Assembly: GCA_012511095.1 (NCBI GenBank)
Contig: JAAZGT010000108.1
Location: 1 to 9,300, forward strand
Direction: 5' to 3'
DNA: 9,300 nt
Source of the DNA: Alcaligenaceae bacterium
GTDB taxonomy: Bacteria; Pseudomonadota; Gammaproteobacteria; Burkholderiales; Burkholderiaceae_B
This document shows, piece after piece, positions 1 through 6,037 of the stretch (positions are counted from its first letter, which is position 1; each line of letters begins with the position of its first letter). The notes beneath the pieces are model-generated. The model had not been told where the DNA came from, ran no database searches, and saw only the letters and a program-made list of their open reading frames with translations. The position numbers and the translations under genes were made by a program.

Positions 1-910
1 GCTTAATCTCATCTAAACTAGGTGCGTGGTTTTGTGGACCACCTGAGGCGATTTTGATAGAGCCCATCACATTACCTAGGCGTGCACTATCTTCCCATGA
101 CCAGCCCGATGACAGGCCATATAACACCCCGGCACGATGGGAGTCACCGCAACCCGTAGGATCCTCTACCTTAACTGCGGGTACCGCTTTAATCTCAATC
201 TTCTGACCTTGATGATAAAGAACCGAGCCCTCAGCGCCTAGCGTAACGATTACCGCTTCTAAAGATGCTGCAAGCTCTTCAACCTTTTTACCCGTTCTTT
301 GCTCAATCACTGCCATTTCATAGTCATTAGCAGTTAAGACACGAGCCATTTTAATCATTTCGATTAAATCATCACCATCAAATAATGGCATCGCCTGGCC
401 CAAGTCAAAAACAAATGGGATTCCCGCTGCTTGTAAACGGTCAGCATGCTTAAACATAGCATCTTTAGCATCAGGCGCCACAATGGCCCAAACTGCTTTC
501 TCGTTGCTAATATCATTGTCAGCAGCAAAACTCATTGCACCTGGGTGAAAAGCACTAATTTGGTTGCCTGATAAGTCAGTAGTAATATGACATTGTGCAG
601 TAAAGACATCATCTAACACTGCAATACCACGCTGCTCAATACCGAGCTTTTGGAAATGTTGCTGATAATCACCAAAATCCTTACCAACCGCTGCTACGGG
701 AATTGGAGAACCGCCTAAAAGCTTCAGGTTATAGGCAATATTACCGGCACAACCACCAAATTCTTTGCGCATATTAGGCACTAAAAAAGACACGCTCAAG
801 CTATGAATCGTGTCTGGCAAAATATGATCTTTAAAATGACCCTCAAAGCGGGTAATGGTATCGAAAGCTAAGGAACCGCAAATCAATACTTCATTGGATT
901 TTTCTGACAT
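1..910 (-). CDS. PfkB/ribokinase-family sugar or nucleoside kinase (C-terminus cut by window edge)
   Basis: The reading frame starts at the ATG at 910 and stays open to the window edge, giving 303 residues. The end is missing but probably only a few residues are lost, as the family is usually about 300-320 long. Seen in the protein: an N-terminal strand with GSLAFD (residues 12-17), the PfkB substrate-side signature FGGCAGN (51-57), and the C-terminal signature DPTGCGD (250-256). Asp256 is the expected catalytic base that activates the substrate hydroxyl, and the GCG before it forms the anion hole. The family phosphorylates sugars or nucleosides with ATP in the cytoplasm. The FGGCAGN motif and overall style resemble adenosine-kinase-like/ribokinase group members, but the substrate cannot be read from sequence. 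GAAGAG lies 10 bases before the ATG as a fair ribosome site. The start is 5 bases after the DUF3426 stop, so the two are probably co-transcribed and translationally coupled. Confidence 0.9.
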   Translation of the reverse strand, partial: MSEKSNEVLICGSLAFDTITRFEGHFKDHILPDTIHSLSVSFLVPNMRKEFGGCAGNIAYNLKLLGGSPIPVAAVGKDFGDYQQHFQKLGIEQRGIAVLDDVFTAQCHITTDLSGNQISAFHPGAMSFAADNDISNEKAVWAIVAPDAKDAMFKHADRLQAAGIPFVFDLGQAMPLFDGDDLIEMIKMARVLTANDYEMAVIEQRTGKKVEELAASLEAVIVTLGAEGSVLYHQGQKIEIKAVPAVKVEDPTGCGDSHRAGVLYGLSSGWSWEDSARLGNVMGSIKIASGGPQNHAPSLDEIK

Positions 911-915
911 AAAAA

Positions 916-1779
916 TTACTCTTCGTAATAAGGTTTTAATTCGTATCCCGTGGCCACTGCACCTGCTAAGCTTAAATGCAATCGTATTTGATACTCTGAC
1001 AATGGTGCCATGGGCTGCATTTTGAGCTCGGAGACAAGGTATTCGTTGGGAGAGATTATACGTTGCCTATCAACTTGACCACGCGCATCCTTTAAGCTTA
1101 AAACTAGTGATGGCCATACACCGGGTCTATTTTCTTTATTAATCAATTTAGCTTGTAATATAAGCGCTGTTTGTGCATTAGTCGCTGGCACATCGCTGCG
1201 TACATCGAGCGAAATATCGTCTAAATTAAATTGTGCTATCGAACGAGTGCCACCTACTTCACACTTTGCTACAGAGCACAATTGCATCAAGGCGAATCGA
1301 GTTGATGGGAAGTAATGCGCCAATTGATTACGAAAAACCACCGCCCCCTGTAATACCAAAGCAACCATCAACACAAAAACGATGACGACACCAAAAAGAC
1401 CACCTCGAGCTCTTGAGCGACTATCTTGATAGTAGTCGTCATCATAGTCATGAACAATACGGTCATCGTCGTAATTCGAGCCTTCAACAAAAGGCTCATC
1501 TTGATAAAGACGGTCATCATAACGCTCGTCATAATAATGTCCGTCATCGTATGGTTGAGCCCCATGAACATCATACATAGGCTCATGACGATTAGGGTGA
1601 CGATAGCTGTCACGCTGCCCTCGTTGCTCCCTCAGATGCTTAACCGAACCATCTAAGGTATTATCTAAGGCATTAAATACCTCATGACAAACGCCACAGC
1701 GCACTCTACCCCCACGTGCTTTTAATTGTGACGGCGTGACACTTAAAATGGTTTCACAGCTTGGGCAACAGGTCTTCAT
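916..1779 (-). CDS. Zinc-ribbon and DUF3426 domain membrane protein
   Basis: This 287-residue protein has three parts. Residues 5-31 form an MJ0042-type zinc ribbon with two CxxC pairs (C5/C8 and C28/C31). Residues about 69-119 are a low-complexity acidic segment with 10 Tyr and 15 Asp in 51 residues. One hydrophobic span (about 127-149) follows an Arg-rich stretch (121-125), and the rest (about 150-283) is the DUF3426 domain, including its paired cysteines C168 and C173. The positive residues before the span suggest that the ribbon and acidic linker are cytoplasmic and DUF3426 is periplasmic. The family is common in betaproteobacteria beside prmA, and its function is unknown. The start is fixed by the zinc ribbon beginning at once, yet I see no clear Shine-Dalgarno sequence in front of it. 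An imperfect hairpin lies just upstream. The gene sits 57 bases after prmA and 5 bases before the PfkB kinase. Confidence 0.9.
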   Translation of the reverse strand: MKTCCPSCETILSVTPSQLKARGGRVRCGVCHEVFNALDNTLDGSVKHLREQRGQRDSYRHPNRHEPMYDVHGAQPYDDGHYYDERYDDRLYQDEPFVEGSNYDDDRIVHDYDDDYYQDSRSRARGGLFGVVIVFVLMVALVLQGAVVFRNQLAHYFPSTRFALMQLCSVAKCEVGGTRSIAQFNLDDISLDVRSDVPATNAQTALILQAKLINKENRPGVWPSLVLSLKDARGQVDRQRIISPNEYLVSELKMQPMAPLSEYQIRLHLSLAGAVATGYELKPYYEE

Positions 1780-1791
1780 AAACAGTAAATA

Positions 1792-1823
1792 ACTGGCACT
1801 TCATCATCACTCGTAGTGGCAGT
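1792..1823 (-). other. Imperfect hairpin in the prmA-DUF3426 gap
   Basis: On the minus-strand transcript the arms ACTGCCACT and AGTGCCAGT can pair in eight of nine positions, with one C-C mismatch in the middle and a 14-base loop. The bases after it (TATTTACTGTTT) are moderately U-rich and lead directly into the ATG of the DUF3426 gene. It could be a weak terminator/attenuator or an RNA processing or stability element between the two genes. A chance fold cannot be excluded. Confidence 0.35.
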
Positions 1824-1836
1824 GCTTGTTAATTAG

Positions 1837-2766
1837 CTAGGCCTCTGATTTTTCGGCTTCGATCGTGCCATGTAGACAAACCCACCCCTCATCAGCTTGC
1901 CAAACATCAAGATGAATCCATGGTCTATAGAAATCAATCATTTGCTCGTATTGACCCTCGAGAATACCCGATAAGACCAATGAACCACCTGGACGCACAC
2001 GATTGCATAATAAAGGCGCAAGGGCCTTTAGTGGGTTGGCAAGAATATTGGCTACCACCACATCAAAGCGACCCTCGGGCAACTCATCTGGTAGACCATA
2101 ATAAGCCTGACAATGATTGATTAAAGCGTTGTTACGAGCAGTGTCAACGGATTGAGAGTCGATATCAATACCCACAACCTCTGCGGCATTTAATTTGGAA
2201 GCAATAATCGATAAAATGCCTGAACCGCAACCATAGTCTAGGACCGACTTACCCTTAAGTGGGTGTTGCTCTAACCACTCAGCACACAGGCGCGTAGTGG
2301 CATGAGAACCTGTACCAAAGGCCATGCCTGGGTCTAACTGAATGACTAGGTTGTCAGGGTTTTGGCGAATTTGTAAGACATCATGACTGGTCATATGCCA
2401 GCTAGGTACAATCCAAATACGATCACCTAGCTTCATTGGATCAAATTGAGTTTGAGTGACACGCACCCAGTCCTTGTCCTCGACCTCAGTAAGGCTCGAG
2501 ACGATATACTCATCTTCACCAAACTCAACGGCTAAAGAGAGCAATAAGGTCTCAGTATTGGTTTCGTCATCTAGCAAAGCGATTACATGGTTTCGTTGCC
2601 AAGCATGAGCCAAAAGCTCCATGCCGGGTTCGCCATAAAGCGGAACCTCGGCATCGGTATCACGATCAGCATCTTCAACAGATACCGATAAGGCCCCACG
2701 GTCTAATAGGAAATCAGAAATATCTTCGGCGATTCCCTCATCACAATGAATGACTAATTCACGCAT
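1837..2766 (-). CDS. prmA: Ribosomal protein L11 methyltransferase PrmA
   Basis: PrmA uses S-adenosylmethionine to trimethylate ribosomal protein L11 in the cytoplasm. With the start chosen here the protein has 309 residues. The N-terminal substrate-recognition domain (about 1-60, beginning MRELV) is followed by a linker and then the class I methyltransferase fold. Visible motifs are DPGMAFGTGSHATT (145-158, the PrmA hallmark), SAM-binding motif I LDYGCGSG (176-183), the acidic strand end VGIDID (198-203) and the motif IV equivalent NILANPL (240-246). An upstream GTG at 2778 is in frame, but it is part of GTGAGG, which sits six bases before the ATG at 2766 and looks like the ribosome binding site; homologues I recall also begin MREL. 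The stop is TAG. The gene follows the accC terminator and leads the prmA-DUF3426-PfkB unit. Confidence 0.95.
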   Translation of the reverse strand: MRELVIHCDEGIAEDISDFLLDRGALSVSVEDADRDTDAEVPLYGEPGMELLAHAWQRNHVIALLDDETNTETLLLSLAVEFGEDEYIVSSLTEVEDKDWVRVTQTQFDPMKLGDRIWIVPSWHMTSHDVLQIRQNPDNLVIQLDPGMAFGTGSHATTRLCAEWLEQHPLKGKSVLDYGCGSGILSIIASKLNAAEVVGIDIDSQSVDTARNNALINHCQAYYGLPDELPEGRFDVVVANILANPLKALAPLLCNRVRPGGSLVLSGILEGQYEQMIDFYRPWIHLDVWQADEGWVCLHGTIEAEKSEA

Positions 2767-2772
2767 ACTGCG

Positions 2773-2778
2773 CCTCAC
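2773..2778 (-). promoter_or_regulatory. prmA ribosome binding site (decides the start)
   Basis: GTGAGG ends six bases before the ATG at 2766. The GAGG core matches the anti-Shine-Dalgarno sequence well. An annotation that begins at the in-frame GTG of this same hexamer would add four residues (MRRS) and leave no ribosome site, so the ATG is the better start. Confidence 0.65.
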
Positions 2779-2788
2779 AAATTTTATC

Positions 2789-2822
2789 TATAAAACAAGA
2801 AGCCGAGTCTATGCCCGGCTTC
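2789..2822 (-). terminator. Intrinsic terminator after accC
   Basis: On the minus strand GAAGCCG pairs perfectly with CGGCTTC. The stem can extend by a G-U and a G-C pair to nine base pairs around a six-base CATAGA loop. It is followed directly by TTGTTTTATA. A GC-rich stem plus a U-rich tail is the standard Rho-independent form. It lies 38 bases past the accC stop, so it should end the aroQ-accB-accC transcript. Confidence 0.75.
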
Positions 2823-2859
2823 ACCACCCGAAGGTTGATAATCAAGTGTCTACTAGAGA

Positions 2860-4221
2860 TTACTTATCTGCTTTTTTGCTACGAGCAGCTAGCTTTTTCT
2901 CTAAGTAGTGAATATCAATACCACCTTTAATAAAGCCCGGATCGTTTAATAACTCACGATGCAGTGGGATATTGGTACTAATACCCTCAACAATCATTTC
3001 GGATAAGGCAATGTCCATACGTGCAATGGCTTGCTTACGATCCTGACCATAAGTAATGATTTTACCGATCATGGAATCATAGTGTGGCGGTACACGATAG
3101 CCTGAGAACACATGAGAATCAGTACGCACACCCATACCACCAGGTGTATGCCACTTAGTGACTAGACCAGGTGACGGCATGAAAGTATATGGATCCTCGG
3201 CGTTAATACGACACTCAATGGCATGACCCTTGAACTGAATGTCCTCTTGCTTAAGGGTAAATGGCACACCTGCTGCAATTTTAATTTGCTCTTGTACCAA
3301 ATCGATACCAGTAATACACTCGGTAATTGTGTGCTCTACCTGAATACGTGTGTTCATTTCAATAAAGTAGAACTCACCGTTTTCGTATAAGAACTCAAAG
3401 GTACCTGCACCACGATAGCGCATTTGGCGACATGCCTCAGCACAACGCTCAGCAATTTTTCTGATTAGCTCGCGTTCAATGCCTGGAGCTGGCGCTTCCT
3501 CGATGATCTTTTGGTGACGACGCTGTAATGAACAGTCACGCTCACCTAACCAAACCGCTTGGCCCTCGCCATCGGCTAAGATTTGAATCTCGATATGACG
3601 TGGCTTCTCGAGGTACTTTTCCATGTAAACCTCGGGGTTACCGAAAGCTACCTTGGCCTCGGCACGAGTCATTTGTACGGCATTAACTAACTCGGACTCG
3701 TTGTTAACAACACGCATACCACGACCACCGCCGCCGCCTGCTGCCTTAATAATTACTGGCAAACCAACACGACGAGCAATCTCGAGAATCTCTTGTGGAT
3801 CATCACCTAAGGCACCCTCGGAGCCTGGTACCACTGGCACACCGGCTTTAATCATTGCTTGCTTAGCACTGACCTTGTCGCCCATGGTAACAATAGACTC
3901 TGGACGTGGACCAATAAAGACAAAGCCGCTTTTCTCAACACGTTGAGCAAAGTCGGCATTTTCTGCTAAGAAACCATAGCCTGGGTGAATGGCCTCGGCG
4001 TCGGTCACCTCAGCCGCTGCGATAATGGCAGGCATATGCAAATAGCTTTGCTGAGCTGGCGCTGGGCCAATACACACTGACTCATCAGCTAAGCGAACAT
4101 ACTTGGCTTCACGGTCAGCTTCTGAGTGTACGACCACTGTTTTAATACCTAACTCACGACAAGCACGCTGAATTCTCAGCGCAATTTCGCCGCGGTTGGC
4201 AATAAGTACTTTTTCAAACAT
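2860..4221 (-). CDS. accC: Acetyl-CoA carboxylase, biotin carboxylase subunit AccC
   Basis: AccC uses ATP and bicarbonate to carboxylate the biotin carried on AccB, the first half-reaction of acetyl-CoA carboxylase and the committed step of fatty acid synthesis. The 453-residue length fits the family (E. coli about 449). The N-terminal domain begins MFEKVLIANRGEIALRI. The ATP-grasp domain shows Lys116, Lys159, the glycine loop AAGGGGGRGM (160-169), His209 and Lys238 in RRHQKIIEE. The active-site residues Glu276, Glu288, Asn290 and Arg292 (FIEMNTRIQVEH) and Arg338 are all present, at the same numbers as in the E. coli enzyme. Nothing essential is missing. The start is 30 bases after the accB stop, with no strong Shine-Dalgarno sequence. 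Co-transcription with aroQ and accB is expected, and a clear terminator follows the gene. Confidence 0.97.
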   Translation of the reverse strand: MFEKVLIANRGEIALRIQRACRELGIKTVVVHSEADREAKYVRLADESVCIGPAPAQQSYLHMPAIIAAAEVTDAEAIHPGYGFLAENADFAQRVEKSGFVFIGPRPESIVTMGDKVSAKQAMIKAGVPVVPGSEGALGDDPQEILEIARRVGLPVIIKAAGGGGGRGMRVVNNESELVNAVQMTRAEAKVAFGNPEVYMEKYLEKPRHIEIQILADGEGQAVWLGERDCSLQRRHQKIIEEAPAPGIERELIRKIAERCAEACRQMRYRGAGTFEFLYENGEFYFIEMNTRIQVEHTITECITGIDLVQEQIKIAAGVPFTLKQEDIQFKGHAIECRINAEDPYTFMPSPGLVTKWHTPGGMGVRTDSHVFSGYRVPPHYDSMIGKIITYGQDRKQAIARMDIALSEMIVEGISTNIPLHRELLNDPGFIKGGIDIHYLEKKLAARSKKADK

Positions 4222-4251
4222 AATTTAACCGTTTATTGAGCGATGAGGCAA

Positions 4252-4740
4252 TTAACCAATAACGAATAACGGCTGACCAAATTCAACCGGCTCGCCATTT
4301 TCAACGAGGATTTTTTTCACTACACCAGTGACATCTGCCTCGATTTCGTTTAATAGCTTCATTGCTTCAATAATGCACAGGGTATCGCCCTCGTTAACAT
4401 TTTTGCCAACCTCAACAAAGGCTGGCGAGTTAGGACTTGGAGCGCGATAGAAAGTACCCACCATAGGCGCCTTAACCACATAACCCTCTTCTTGGGCGGG
4501 AGCGGCTTCTGCCTCTGCTGCGCCTGCAGCCGCTGGTGCTGCAACAGGTGCTTGAGGGGCCTGCATGGCACCAGGGTACATAGCTGGTGGCATCGTCATT
4601 GGCGAATAAACTGTTGTGGTCTCAGCTTGTGGCTTTGACTTAACAATTTTAACCTTGCCGTCGCCCTCAGTAATTTCGAGTTCGGAAATTTCTGATTCGG
4701 CAACCAGGTCAATAAGTGTTTTTAATTTTCTAAGATCCAT
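4252..4740 (-). CDS. accB: Acetyl-CoA carboxylase, biotin carboxyl carrier protein AccB
   Basis: AccB carries the biotin that AccC carboxylates and that the AccA/AccD carboxyltransferase then uses to make malonyl-CoA. The 162 residues fall into a short N-terminal domain (MDLRKLKTLIDLV, 1-35), a flexible Ala/Pro/Met-rich linker (about 45-84) and a biotinyl domain (about 87-162). The biotin attachment motif is EAMKLLNEIEAD, with Lys128 as the modified lysine. The conserved stretch APMVGTFYRAPSP (91-103) precedes it and includes the region of the protruding thumb seen in bacterial BCCPs. The length is close to E. coli AccB (156). The gene lies 24 bases after aroQ and 30 bases before accC, the usual tight aroQ-accB-accC order in proteobacteria. 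The ribosome site is weak (AAGGA is far from the ATG). Confidence 0.97.
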   Translation of the reverse strand: MDLRKLKTLIDLVAESEISELEITEGDGKVKIVKSKPQAETTTVYSPMTMPPAMYPGAMQAPQAPVAAPAAAGAAEAEAAPAQEEGYVVKAPMVGTFYRAPSPNSPAFVEVGKNVNEGDTLCIIEAMKLLNEIEADVTGVVKKILVENGEPVEFGQPLFVIG

Positions 4741-4764
4741 AAGGTTATCCCGTAATCCTTAATT

Positions 4765-5199
4765 TTAAGTTCTTTTTGTTTGTGCAAAAAACCGTAATGC
4801 TGACTCATAAACGAAGGCACCTAATCCACAAATCACACCAATTGCTTTATCTGATAGATAGGATTGATGCCTAAATGGCTCTCTTGCGTGTACATTGGAT
4901 AAATGTACTTCGATAAAAGGCACCTCTGCCGCAGCAAACGCATCGCGTATCGCAACACTCGTGTGGGTATATGCACCGGCGTTAATAATTATGCCATCAA
5001 ACTGCCCACGCGCCTGCTGAATGCGACTAACTAACTCGCCCTCGAAATTGCTTTGCATGCACTCAACGCTAAGCTCTAGCTCAGTCGCCAAACGCTGCAC
5101 CTCAGACTCTATATCTGCAAGGGTCTGAACGCCATACACCTCGGGTTCACGCAAGCCTAACATATTTAGGTTAGGTCCGTTAATGATTAAAATTCGCAT
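4765..5199 (-). CDS. aroQ: Type II 3-dehydroquinate dehydratase
   Basis: This enzyme removes water from 3-dehydroquinate to give 3-dehydroshikimate, the third step of the shikimate pathway to aromatic amino acids, in the cytoplasm. The 144 residues match the small dodecameric type II family (about 145-150). Visible family features are the opening ILIINGPNLNMLG, the lid with Arg17 and catalytic Tyr22 (REPEVYG), NAGAYTHTS (73-81) whose Asn contacts substrate, and EVHLSN (97-102) with catalytic His99. Arg106 and Arg110 follow. The start needs no choice, since the family begins within a few residues of this Met. A candidate promoter and a palindrome lie in the upstream gap. It is the first gene of the aroQ-accB-accC unit. 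Confidence 0.96.
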   Translation of the reverse strand: MRILIINGPNLNMLGLREPEVYGVQTLADIESEVQRLATELELSVECMQSNFEGELVSRIQQARGQFDGIIINAGAYTHTSVAIRDAFAAAEVPFIEVHLSNVHAREPFRHQSYLSDKAIGVICGLGAFVYESALRFFAQTKRT

Positions 5200-5229
5200 A
5201 ACGCCGTTTTAAATTCTGACAACCTGTTA

Positions 5230-5258
5230 ATTTAACGTTAAAAGGCTACTTTTGTCTA
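5230..5258 (-). promoter_or_regulatory. Candidate sigma-70 promoter for aroQ-accBC
   Basis: TAGACA (5253-5258, five of six to the consensus -35) and TTAAAT (5230-5235, four of six to the -10) are separated by exactly 17 bases on the minus strand. Transcription would begin near 5223, leaving a leader of about 24 bases before the aroQ ATG. The region is AT-rich, so chance matches are common; the support is the spacing, the position between a likely tlpA terminator and aroQ, and the need for a promoter here. Confidence 0.4.
5231..5242. repeat. 12-base perfect palindrome TTTAACGTTAAA
   Basis: The 12 bases are identical on both strands. They overlap the candidate -10 and the adjoining spacer of the aroQ promoter, the usual place for a repressor site. 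No matching second site was seen in the window, and AT-rich palindromes can arise by chance. Confidence 0.4.
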
Positions 5259-5293
5259 TTAAATTCTACCATTTTAGTAGAAAACACGTTCAT

Positions 5294-5325
5294 AAATAAA
5301 GATAGCTAAGATCCTAGCTTAGCTA
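5294..5325 (-). terminator. Probable intrinsic terminator overlapping the tlpA stop codon
   Basis: On the minus strand TAGCTAAG and CTTAGCTA form a perfect eight-base-pair stem with a seven-base loop, followed by TCTTTATTT. The stem is AT-rich, so it is weaker than the one after accC. The tlpA stop codon lies inside the downstream arm. A second small hairpin (TTCTAC/GTAGAA, 5264-5282) comes shortly after and may help. Confidence 0.5.
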
Positions 5326-5971
5326 ATTTCTTTCTTAACTCCTCAATATTAACTTGACCAATGATTTTATAAGCAAGCTGAGTATCAGGCGTAAATATCA
5401 AAGTAAAAGGCAATCCACCCGATGGATTACCTAACTGGCGCATCATCCGAATGGCCGTGGGCTCGCCGATAAAAATAGGAAAGTCGACAGTCACCTTATT
5501 TAAAAAACGACGAATATTTTGCTCTATGTCCACACCATAACCAATGACCTGAACCTTGTCGAAATCATTATCGATTTGTTGTAGATCTGGCATTTCTTCA
5601 ATACATGGTGGGCACCAACTCGCCCAAAAATTAAGCACCACCACCTTATCGCCATAATCACTGATACGATGCGTATTACCCGCTAAATCGCGTAAAGGAG
5701 TCGTCAGTAAATGCTCCAAACTCTCAGCATTAATATCATCTAAAGATATCGCTTGAAGTTTTAAATCATTTTTAGATTGCGCAAAAGCAACTTGCCCAGG
5801 TTCGGTAGAACCTATTAAGGCGACTGTAGTAGCAACTAAAGATAGAGAAACAATTTTGCCAATCCAATCTTTTAGTTTGTCTAATAACTTTTGTTTTTTT
5901 AAAAAATCTCTTTTCTTAAAAATAACCATTAGCGCCCATGAGGAGTTAATTAACAAGCTGATTTTAGCCAT
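5306..5971 (-). CDS. TlpA/ResA-like exported thiol-disulfide oxidoreductase
   Basis: This is a thioredoxin-fold protein with the redox motif WCPPC (residues 119-123) after the strand VVVLNFWAS, and the conserved cis-proline at Pro188 in GGLPFT. Such proteins reduce or oxidise cysteines of periplasmic partners, for example in cytochrome c maturation; the partner here is unknown. The N-terminus has a Lys-rich stretch (19-34), a hydrophobic segment (about 36-54) and VAFA (61-64), which fits Sec signal peptidase cleavage after Ala64. It could also stay as a membrane anchor. At 221 residues it is longer than usual (about 165-185), because roughly 18 residues precede the Lys-rich region. Met15 (ATG at 5929) is an alternative start; neither has a Shine-Dalgarno sequence. 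It is transcribed away from mpl and appears to be a single-gene unit ending in its own hairpin. Confidence 0.88.
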   Translation of the reverse strand: MAKISLLINSSWALMVIFKKRDFLKKQKLLDKLKDWIGKIVSLSLVATTVALIGSTEPGQVAFAQSKNDLKLQAISLDDINAESLEHLLTTPLRDLAGNTHRISDYGDKVVVLNFWASWCPPCIEEMPDLQQIDNDFDKVQVIGYGVDIEQNIRRFLNKVTVDFPIFIGEPTAIRMMRQLGNPSGGLPFTLIFTPDTQLAYKIIGQVNIEELRKKLAKLGS

Positions 5972-6024
5972 AATAGTGCGAGCATAGCGGTAGACTTAAT
6001 AAAATGCTTAAAATAGTAGCCCGC

Positions 6025-6029
6025 AGGAG
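6025..6029 (+). promoter_or_regulatory. Strong ribosome binding site for mpl
   Basis: AGGAG lies eight bases before the ATG at 6038, a good match and spacing. It fixes the mpl start and is the clearest ribosome site in the window. I found no convincing -35/-10 pair in the 66-base divergent gap between tlpA and mpl on either strand. Confidence 0.8.
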
Positions 6030-6037
6030 AAAAATAA

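Noticed and set aside
1368..1656. Met/Thr- and Val/Ile-rich open frames on both strands over the middle of the DUF3426 gene
   Set aside because: They are produced by the GTCATC-type repeats that encode the Asp/Tyr-rich linker, have no ribosome sites and no recognisable domain.
1920..2120. Open frame on the plus strand opposite prmA
   Set aside because: It lies fully inside a certain gene on the other strand and shows no family features.
3653..3946. 97-codon open frame on the plus strand opposite accC
   Set aside because: It is antisense to the conserved ATP-grasp domain. Its Pro run is the reverse complement of the glycine loop.
4359..4571. Second minus-strand frame inside accB
   Set aside because: It is an out-of-frame shadow of the Ala/Pro linker and biotinyl domain, with Leu/Gln/Arg-rich junk translation.
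5264..5282. TTCTAC/GTAGAA hairpin as a separate terminator
   Set aside because: A six-base AU-rich stem is too weak on its own; it is mentioned only as possible help to the tlpA terminator.
5972..6037. Promoters in the tlpA-mpl divergent gap
   Set aside because: TA-rich -10-like words (TAAAAT at 6000 and 6009, CATAAT at 5969) exist, but none has a -35 at acceptable spacing, so I do not call one.
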